From NCBI RefSeq assembly GCF_002368035.1, contig NZ_AP018224.1, positions 62,001 to 126,000 on the forward strand: DNA of 64,000 bases, in the 5' to 3' direction. The position numbers and the translations under genes are program-made. Each line of letters begins with the position of its first letter. Within the stretch, counting starts at the first letter, position 1. The notes under the pieces were generated by a model. The model was not told where the DNA came from and searched no databases. It saw only the letters and a program-made list of their open reading frames with translations. Shown here in pieces: positions 54,016 through 62,400 of the stretch. Source of the stretch: Nostoc linckia NIES-25 (GTDB lineage Bacteria; Cyanobacteriota; Cyanobacteriia; Cyanobacteriales; Nostocaceae).

Positions 54016-57000
54016 GTAAATTAACAGGAATTACTAATGAAAATGAGTTTTACTCAAATCACTACCTGGATGCTATCCTCAATGATGATATTAAGGGAGT
54101 TGCTCAACGCTGGCGAGAAGCTGCGGCTGAAAGTGAAACAAAATCTCCCCCTGAATTATTGGGAAGTTTAGCTGCATCTTATTTTAGATTGATAAATAAT
54201 TTTAATAAAGAAAAAGATATTACAGAACGCGTAATTCTTGAACAGCAATGGTTGTCTGATTTTTTTGGCGTTTTAGGTTATCAGATTGAACCTAGTCAAC
54301 GTATTCTCGATGAAGGGCAAATACTCCCCGTATTATGTGAAATCAAAAAAAGTAACGGCACTCCGTTACTTTGGATTATAGAAGCTTTACCAGAAGGCGA
54401 TGAAGTTATTGATATTTTAGATTTAAGTCTAAATAAAGCACAACTTACTGAACAAGATAATGATGATATAAATGCAGAATTAATTTCGTCTGAAATTACG
54501 ATAGAAGATATTATTTCTGATTATATTTTTTCTCAAGATGAGCCGCCCCGGTGGTTATTGCTTGCTAACGTTCATCAAATTATTTTGATTGACCGTTTCA
54601 AATGGAACGCATCACGCTTGTTGCGGTTTGATTTATCAGAAATTCTCTCACGTAAGGAATCAGATACTTTATTAGCAACTGCAACATTACTGCATAAAGA
54701 ACATACCTGCCCTAGCGAGGGTACAGCTTTACTTGATGAATTAGATGAAAATTCTCACCGTCATGCTTTTTCTGTTTCCGATGATTTGAAATACGCCCTC
54801 AGAAAGTCAATTGAAATTTTGGGTAATGAAGTAGTTTGGTATGTAAGAAATAAGCTGAGAACAGGAGTATTTTCTGGACAATTAGACGAGGGACAATTAT
54901 CAATTGAATGTCTGCGTTACATGTACCGCTTGCTGTTCCTTTTTTACATTGAAGCACGGCGAGATTTGGGATATGCACCGATGAACGCTGAAATTTATCG
55001 GGAAGGTTACAGTTTGGAATCGCTGCGGGAACTAGAGCAAGTTGAACTACGGACAGAAGAAGATAAAAACGGTTATTTTATTAATGCTTCTCTTATCAAA
55101 CTATTTGAAATAATTTGGCAAGGGTATGCACCAAGTAATGTGGGAACTCTGTATTTACCTGAAGAAAAAATTTATGATAACACTTTTGAACTTGCACCAC
55201 TCAAAAGTCATTTATTTGACCCAGAACGCACGAAGTTACTGAATCGGGTCAAGTTTCGTAATAGCGTACTGCGAGAAGTGATTGAATTAATGTCGCTATC
55301 GCGGGAGGGTAAAGGTAAGCGTCGGGGACGCATTTCTTATGCACAATTGGGAATTAACCAGTTGGGTGCTGTGTATGAATCCTTGCTGTGCTTCCGGGGA
55401 TTTTTTGCTGAGGTTGATTTATATGAAGTGCAGCGTGGAGAAAAAACAACAAAAACCTCTGCTGGCGATGATGATGAGGAAGAAGTAGAAGAAGAAACTC
55501 CCAAACGCGGAAAAAATAACTATGACGAATTAGATGTTGCTTACTTCGTCAAGTTAGAAGATTTAGAAAATTACACAATGGCGGAACGGGTATTTAATAA
55601 TGGTACGCCAAAAATGTACCCCAAAGGTAGTTTTATTTATCGATTAGCGGGAAGGGATCGCCAAAATTCAGCTTCTTATTATACGCCGGAGTCGTTAACG
55701 CGCTGTTTGGTTAAGTATGCGTTGAAGGAATTGCTTAAGGATAAGACAGCAGATGATATTCTCAAGTTGAAAATTTGTGAACCTGCAATGGGGAGTGCAG
55801 CGTTTTTGAATGAAGCTGTTAACCAGTTAGCAGAGAAATATCTGGAGTTAAAACAAGACGAGTTAAATAAACGCATTCCCCACGACGAATATTTACAGGA
55901 AAAGCAGAAAGTCAAGATGTTTTTGGCTGACCGCAACGTATTTGGGATTGACTTAAACCCGGTTGCTGTGGAGTTAGCAGAGGTATCCCTGTGGTTGAAC
56001 TGTATTTACAAACCGGAAGATAGAAAAGCTTTTGTACCTTGGTTTGGAATGCAATTGCACTGTGGTAACTCGCTTATTGGTGCGCGTCGTCAGGTGTACA
56101 GCACTACGTTAATTCCCCGGAAGAAGAAACAACCATACTGGTTTGACCATGAACCGCAACGGGTGATGGTAGGGGATAAGTTACCTGATAGGGCGGTATT
56201 TCACTTTTTGTTACCCGACCCAGGAATGGCGAATTATACAGATAAAGTTATCAAGTCTCTAGCACCAAAAGAAATTGAAACTATTAATAATTGGCGTAAG
56301 GAATTTTGCAAAGCCTTCTATGATGATTTTGATGTTGACCGTTTAGTAACATTATCTCAACGCATAGATGAACTTTGGCAACATCACACTGATGAATTGC
56401 GGATGATGCGACAACGCACTACTGACCCGTTGAGTATTTTTGGTTATGAAGAAGATGCACATCAAAATAGCAGTTTGGAAATTAAAGATAAGATTTTAGC
56501 GCAAGAGAAATTATCTGAAGGTGTAGGTAATTCTAGTTCTTACCGACGATTGAAATTTGTCATGGACTATTGGTGTGCATTGTGGTTTTGGCAAATTGAA
56601 AAAGCTGATTTATTACCGTCAAGATATGAGTATTTTATGGAATTGGCGGTAATTTTGGGTGAAACGGAAATGACGTTTGAAGCTGAACCAGAGTTACCTT
56701 TATTTCCTGAGACTGCACTCCAGAATGAAGTTCAAAAGTTTGTTGAAGATTATAAGTTTGTAAATGTTGCGAAATTGGCGGAACGTTTTCCGAGATTGGG
56801 GTTAGTTGCGAAGATTGCAGAAGAGAAGAGGTTCTTTCATTGGGAATTAGAGTTTGCAGATAGTTTTGCAGACAATGGAGGATTTGATTTTATTTTAGGA
56901 AATCCACCTTGGATAAAAGTAGAGTGGGATCAAGGTGGAGTAATGGGAGATGCTGAACCTTTGTACGATTTGCGTGGTTTTTCCTCTACTGAACTAGATA

Positions 57001-58868
57001 AAATAGCCAAGAAAGGAGATGTATTTAAAAAGCACCCAAAGCTATATTCTACTTATTATTTTGAATACGAGGCATCATCAGGTTCTCAAAACTTTTTAAA
57101 TGCAAAACAGAATTATGCTTTATTAGAAGGACAAAAAGCAAATTTGTATAAATGTTTTATTCCTCAAAGTTGGTTATTCTCTAACTTTCAAGGTATTCAA
57201 GGATTTCTTCACCAGGAAAGTGTTTATGATGATCCTCAAGGAGGAATTTTGAGGAAAAATATTTATCATAGATTGAAATTACATTTTCAATTCCAAAATG
57301 AGTTAAATTTATTTTTGGATATTAATCATAAAACAAAATATAGTATTAATGTTTATGGGAAATACTTTATAGAACCATATTTTATAAGTATAGCAAATCT
57401 TTTTAATCCCCTTACTATTGATATTTGTTTTGCACATAATGGTAATGGAAAAATACCAGAAATAAAAAATAATAAAGGGCAGTGGAACAGTGAAGGACAT
57501 TCTCAAAGAATTCTCTACGTTGATAATAGGATTCTTCAGATATTTGCTAAAATTTATGATGAACCTAATACTCCAGCTTTGTATGCGCGTCTTCCTGCGC
57601 TTCATTCACAACATTTATTAAATGCACTAGAAAAAATTACTACACAAAGTTATCGGTTAAGTAATTTACATGAAGATTATTTTAGTACACCTTCAACTTG
57701 CTGGAATGAAGTAAATGCACAAGATGAAGGAATAATAAAAAAAGATACTCAATTTCCAAAACTGACAGAAGAATTTATAATTTCTGGCCCGCATTTTTAT
57801 GTTGCTCAACCATTGTATAAAACACCTAGGAAAATATGTACTCAAAACAGCCATTATGACGTATTAGATTTAACTAATTTACCAGAAAACTATCTTCAGC
57901 GTACTAATTATATTCCAGCCTGCGACAGAAATGAATACTATAGAAAAATTCCCAGTGTCTCATGGATCGAAGAAGGCGAAAATCACCCCAAAAAAGTCAC
58001 AGAATATTATAGATTAATATATAGAGGTATGCTTCCTCCATCTAATGAGAGAACTTTAATTGGTACAATCATACCTAAGAATACTACTCATACTAATGCT
58101 TGTAAAAGTTATGCGTTTTCAAATAGAGTTACTTTTAAATTCTTAATATTTGCTGCTCTTAGTTACTCTGTTATTTATGACTTTTTAGTAAAATTAACAG
58201 GAAAATCAAATCTTCATCAAATATTAGATGATTTTCCAATTGTTTATAAAAATAAATTTGATAATTTATTGTTAATTCGTCTTTTAACACTTTCCTGTAT
58301 AACATATTACTACTCTGAACTCTGGGAAACTTGTTACCAAACAGAATTTCAACAAGATACCTGGACAAATATCAATCTTCGCTTAAACAACAACTTCTTC
58401 AAAAATCTCACTCCCCACTGGCAACGCAACGTCGCCCTCCGTACAGACTACGAACGCCGTCAAGCCCTAGTCGAAATTGATGTACTTGCAGCAATGGCAT
58501 TAGGGCTAACTCTAGATGAACTGATCACAATTTACCGCGTCCAATTCCCCGTTATGCGCCAATACGAAAAAGACACTTGGTACGACCAAAACGGACGCAT
58601 TGTATTTACCATCAGCAAAGGACTTGTAGGTGTTGGCTTCCCCCGCAAAGGTAAAAAAGGCGAACAGGGATGGGAAGACATCAAAGACATGAAAACAGGT
58701 ACAGTCGAACGCAAAGTCATAGATGACACAATGCCAGGTGGCCCCATCGAACGCACCATTATCTATGAAGCCCCCTTTGACCGTTGCGACAGAGAGGAAG
58801 ACTACCGTATTGCTTGGGAGGCATTTGAGAAAAGATTTGCTAATAATGATAATGATGTGGAGAATTGA
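54012..58868 (+). CDS. drmMI: DrmMI-like N6-adenine methyltransferase (1618 aa)
   Basis: The protein has 1618 residues; GTG start overlapping the helicase stop. The N-terminal about 560 residues resemble the restriction-methylase N-terminal helical region. The AdoMet motif I is CEPAMGSAAF at 589-598. The catalytic N-P-P-W motif (gamma-class N6-adenine methylase) is at 964-967 in ILGNPPWIKV. The spacing between the motifs is unusually long (about 375 residues) because of an insert with zinc-finger-free helices. The C-terminal 600 residues resemble the target-recognition and helical part of Eco57I-type enzymes. DISARM class 1 has such a very large DrmMI that marks self DNA. The site it methylates is unknown. 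Confidence 0.85.
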   Translation: MSKLTGITNENEFYSNHYLDAILNDDIKGVAQRWREAAAESETKSPPELLGSLAASYFRLINNFNKEKDITERVILEQQWLSDFFGVLGYQIEPSQRILDEGQILPVLCEIKKSNGTPLLWIIEALPEGDEVIDILDLSLNKAQLTEQDNDDINAELISSEITIEDIISDYIFSQDEPPRWLLLANVHQIILIDRFKWNASRLLRFDLSEILSRKESDTLLATATLLHKEHTCPSEGTALLDELDENSHRHAFSVSDDLKYALRKSIEILGNEVVWYVRNKLRTGVFSGQLDEGQLSIECLRYMYRLLFLFYIEARRDLGYAPMNAEIYREGYSLESLRELEQVELRTEEDKNGYFINASLIKLFEIIWQGYAPSNVGTLYLPEEKIYDNTFELAPLKSHLFDPERTKLLNRVKFRNSVLREVIELMSLSREGKGKRRGRISYAQLGINQLGAVYESLLCFRGFFAEVDLYEVQRGEKTTKTSAGDDDEEEVEEETPKRGKNNYDELDVAYFVKLEDLENYTMAERVFNNGTPKMYPKGSFIYRLAGRDRQNSASYYTPESLTRCLVKYALKELLKDKTADDILKLKICEPAMGSAAFLNEAVNQLAEKYLELKQDELNKRIPHDEYLQEKQKVKMFLADRNVFGIDLNPVAVELAEVSLWLNCIYKPEDRKAFVPWFGMQLHCGNSLIGARRQVYSTTLIPRKKKQPYWFDHEPQRVMVGDKLPDRAVFHFLLPDPGMANYTDKVIKSLAPKEIETINNWRKEFCKAFYDDFDVDRLVTLSQRIDELWQHHTDELRMMRQRTTDPLSIFGYEEDAHQNSSLEIKDKILAQEKLSEGVGNSSSYRRLKFVMDYWCALWFWQIEKADLLPSRYEYFMELAVILGETEMTFEAEPELPLFPETALQNEVQKFVEDYKFVNVAKLAERFPRLGLVAKIAEEKRFFHWELEFADSFADNGGFDFILGNPPWIKVEWDQGGVMGDAEPLYDLRGFSSTELDKIAKKGDVFKKHPKLYSTYYFEYEASSGSQNFLNAKQNYALLEGQKANLYKCFIPQSWLFSNFQGIQGFLHQESVYDDPQGGILRKNIYHRLKLHFQFQNELNLFLDINHKTKYSINVYGKYFIEPYFISIANLFNPLTIDICFAHNGNGKIPEIKNNKGQWNSEGHSQRILYVDNRILQIFAKIYDEPNTPALYARLPALHSQHLLNALEKITTQSYRLSNLHEDYFSTPSTCWNEVNAQDEGIIKKDTQFPKLTEEFIISGPHFYVAQPLYKTPRKICTQNSHYDVLDLTNLPENYLQRTNYIPACDRNEYYRKIPSVSWIEEGENHPKKVTEYYRLIYRGMLPPSNERTLIGTIIPKNTTHTNACKSYAFSNRVTFKFLIFAALSYSVIYDFLVKLTGKSNLHQILDDFPIVYKNKFDNLLLIRLLTLSCITYYYSELWETCYQTEFQQDTWTNINLRLNNNFFKNLTPHWQRNVALRTDYERRQALVEIDVLAAMALGLTLDELITIYRVQFPVMRQYEKDTWYDQNGRIVFTISKGLVGVGFPRKGKKGEQGWEDIKDMKTGTVERKVIDDTMPGGPIERTIIYEAPFDRCDREEDYRIAWEAFEKRFANNDNDVEN

Positions 58869-58873
58869 AAATA

Positions 58874-59431
58874 ATGACTAACCAAAAAATAGAACAATTA
58901 AGGCAAAAACTTAACGAAATTTACGTAGAAAGAGAAGAACAAATTAACTTAATCATTAATGCTTTCAATAATAAAGAAAATATTTGGCTCTATGGCTTAA
59001 CAGGTACAGCGAAAAGCGCATTATTTAATGATATGGCAAAAGGTCTTAGATATTCTATATATCATATTAACCAACAATCTGCATATTTTTTATTGGAAAG
59101 TTATGATGAAATAAATAGAACATATAATTTTAACCTTGACACTAATATTCCAACAGTTCTTTTTCTCAATCATCCATACTTTTGGCATAAATCTCCAGAT
59201 AGTATAAAAGCTATTGTTGATATACAACGAAGAAGACCCGAATTGTTTCCTTTTGAATTTATTGTTGGTGAAAGCTTATGGCCGGTGAATCATGAAAAAA
59301 CAAATTGGCTAACTGACTACTTTCAGCAAGAAATTCAATTTGAAGATATCAAAAATCCTCTTAACAGAAAGAAAGCCTTAAAAACAAAATCATTAAGAGA
59401 CAAGTATTTTAACGCTACAGAAACTACTTAA
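58874..59431 (+). CDS. Miniature RavA/MoxR-like P-loop protein
   Basis: The protein has 185 residues from the ATG at 58874; a TTG three codons earlier is possible. The P-loop G-L-T-G-T-A-K-S (41-48) matches the RavA/MoxR form G-x-P-G-T-A-K-S-x. The rest follows the RavA fold in outline: YHINQQSAYFLLESYDEI, then FLNHPYFWHKSPDS where RavA has the Walker B 'FLDEIWK', then GESLWP and TDYFQQEI where RavA has ASNELP and DRF. The Walker B acidic pair is absent (N-H-P) and the lid domain is missing. It may bind ATP without hydrolysing it, or be a regulatory subunit of the next helicase. Its stop is about 70 bases before that gene. Confidence 0.65.
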   Translation: MTNQKIEQLRQKLNEIYVEREEQINLIINAFNNKENIWLYGLTGTAKSALFNDMAKGLRYSIYHINQQSAYFLLESYDEINRTYNFNLDTNIPTVLFLNHPYFWHKSPDSIKAIVDIQRRRPELFPFEFIVGESLWPVNHEKTNWLTDYFQQEIQFEDIKNPLNRKKALKTKSLRDKYFNATETT

Positions 59432-59498
59432 TTAATAATAATTTATTCATCTAATTCTTTAATTTATAACAAATAATTCTTGGGTGTAATCAATACAA

Positions 59499-62400
59499 AT
59501 GCTACCATCCGTTGTCGCTTCAGAAGTTCGTGCCAGCATTGAAGACTTCCTCAAAACCGAATTTCGCCCTGCGTCACCAGGATTTGAAGGGCTGATGCAA
59601 CGCTTTTTAGCAACACCGGAAGCTGTATTTAAAGGCCCTTACCTGTCTGTGGGTTTACCATTCCGCCCCGGTTCTACAGGTGCAGACTATTTCCCCGACG
59701 TGCCAATGGCATTTCCCCCACACCGCCATCAGGAACAAGCATTCGCCCGATTAAAAGCACCCTACTATCAATCAACCCTTGTCGCTACAGGAACAGGTTC
59801 AGGAAAAACAGAGTGTTTTTTATTACCCATCCTCAATCACTGCTACCAACATGAAAGCGAACCGGGTATTAAAGCACTGCTAATTTACCCGATGAACGCC
59901 CTTGCTACCGACCAAGCAAAGCGGTTAGCAAGTCTCATCTGGCACAACCCAAAATTAAAAGGTAAGGTAACTGCTGGGTTATTTGTGGGCGAGTCGGAAA
60001 GAGATCCAAAGGCGATGATGGGTGAAGACCATATCATCACTGACAAAAATATTCTGCGCCAATGTCCCCCCGACATTTTGTTGACTAACTACAAAATGCT
60101 CGACTACCTGTTGATTCGTCCAGGCGACCAACCATTATGGGCAGGAAATATACCAGAAACCCTACGTTATTTGGTAGTTGATGAAATTCACACCTTTGAT
60201 GGCGCACAGGGAACAGATTTGGCTTGTTTAATCCGCCGCCTCAAAGCTAGATTGCAAACTCCCGAACGTCATTTAGCTTGTGTCGGGACTTCTGCAACCT
60301 TGGGTGGTAGTGGTAATAAAGGGGATATGTTGAATTATGCAACTACTGTTTTTGACGAACCCTTCGACCAAAATGCCCTAGTTGAAGAAGATAGGCTAAC
60401 TTGTGGAGAATTTCTCTTTGATGCTTACATTAATCCTCTCCCCATTCCCGAACCAGATAAATTAGAAATTCTCAAAGCTGCCAACTACCAAACTATCGAG
60501 GAATATATCTGCGCTCAACATCAGCTATGGTTTGAAGCAGCAATTACCGAAGAATTTAATAATAATGAGTGGCGAGTTGAATTAGGCGATCGCTTGAAAT
60601 CTCTGCCCATTGTCCACAACCTGCTGAAAGTTCTAGACCAAGGAGCGATCGCCCTACCTGAACTTTGGCAAAAACTCAGCCGGAAAATGCGCTTACCAGA
60701 TAGCGATGACCCAATTTATCAAGCTGCTTTATTTGATAGTTTAATTGCCTTGTGTGCGATCGCCCGCCGCCAATTGCACGTTGCACTTGTCCCTTGGGTG
60801 AATATTCGTCTGCAATTTTGGCTGCGAGAACTGCGCCGGATGGTGGGAACTGTAGAGAAGCAACCCGAATTAGTATTTGCTGACGACCAAGCATCAGAAG
60901 AAAAAGAGCGTGTTCTGCCAGTGATACACTGTCGGGATTGCGGTAGTACGGGGTGGGGAGGATTAAGGCAACAAGTAACAAACCATAAAATAGCTTGTGA
61001 CCTACGAGACTTTTATAAAGCGTACTTCGCAAATGACCCATTAATTACCTACATTTTCCCCCATCGCAATCCAGATAATGATAGAGGTTGGTTATCTTGG
61101 AAGCTTTGCAAAGAATGTCTAACCCTTAACCGCACAGATGCTCATCGTTGTTCTAAGTGCGCCAGCGAAGAATTTATTTCAGTTATTGAACCAGACCAAG
61201 ATGCGATCGTTCGCACGATAAAAACTAAAAATGGCAATCCCCGGCGTATTTCTAACCATGATTGCCCCTTCTGTGGTAGTAAAGATGGTTTAGCAATTCT
61301 TGGTTCTCGCGCTGCGAGTTTAGCTAGTGCCGCAATTGGTACATTATTTTCATCAGCTTACAATGATGACCGCAAACTAATTACTTTCTCTGACTCTGTA
61401 CAGGATGCAGCGCACCGTGCAGGCTTTTTTGAAACTCGTACCTTCCGCACAACCTTAAGAAGTGCCTTACGCCAGCATCTTGATAATAAAGCCAAAGGAT
61501 GGAATTTAGCAGATATTCGGGCTGATTTTTCTCAATATTGGCGTAATGAAATTGGTGGCGATGGCGATTACATTGCCACGTTTATGCCTTCAGATTTGGA
61601 ATGGCTGCGGGAATGGGAAGAATTACAACAAGCAGGAACAGCAAAACCCAGCCTTGTTGAGCTGATTAATAAACGGCTTGATTGGGAAGTAATTGCAGAA
61701 ATTGGCTTGCGGACAAATTTGGGTGCTTCATTAGAACGCACTGACACCTGTGCAATCTATCTTGATAGTAATTTACTCAATCTTGCTTGTTTAAACTTAC
61801 TCGAACGAATTCGCAACGAAATTGGCGGACTAGAAAATCTCGATCGGCAAACCCTGCACCGTTTTCTGTTGGGGTTAATTTACCATCTGCGGCTACAGGG
61901 CGGTATTTTGCATTCGGTAACAGAAAATTATATTGAAAGCGGTGGTCAAACCTTCCGGTTGCAGCAACCCTTATTTATGCCTGGGTTTGGCCCATCCTCA
62001 CTTGCACCCGTTTACTTTGTCCAAAATGGTAATTTTCCTCGTTTTGAAGCCTTAGTCCGACCATCAGGGAAAGTAACTTGGTGTGAAAATTGGGCTTTTA
62101 AATTGTTTTCTAGCTACACTCCACTGATTGTCGCTCAGGTAGAAACCCTTTACAACCTAGTTTTAAATCAACTGGTGGCTCATGAGATGTTTGGAGTGAG
62201 GGAAACACGTAACGGCGCAAAAGTCTGGGGTATCGAACAAACAGCATTGTATTTGGATATTACAGCACATCATCTTGAATGTGATAAATGCGGACACAGC
62301 ATTACCGCTTCTCCACAAGAATTGACGTTATGGACAGATACACCTTGTATGCGTCCGAAGTGTACGGGTAAATATCAACCATCAGAACGAAAAACCCGCG

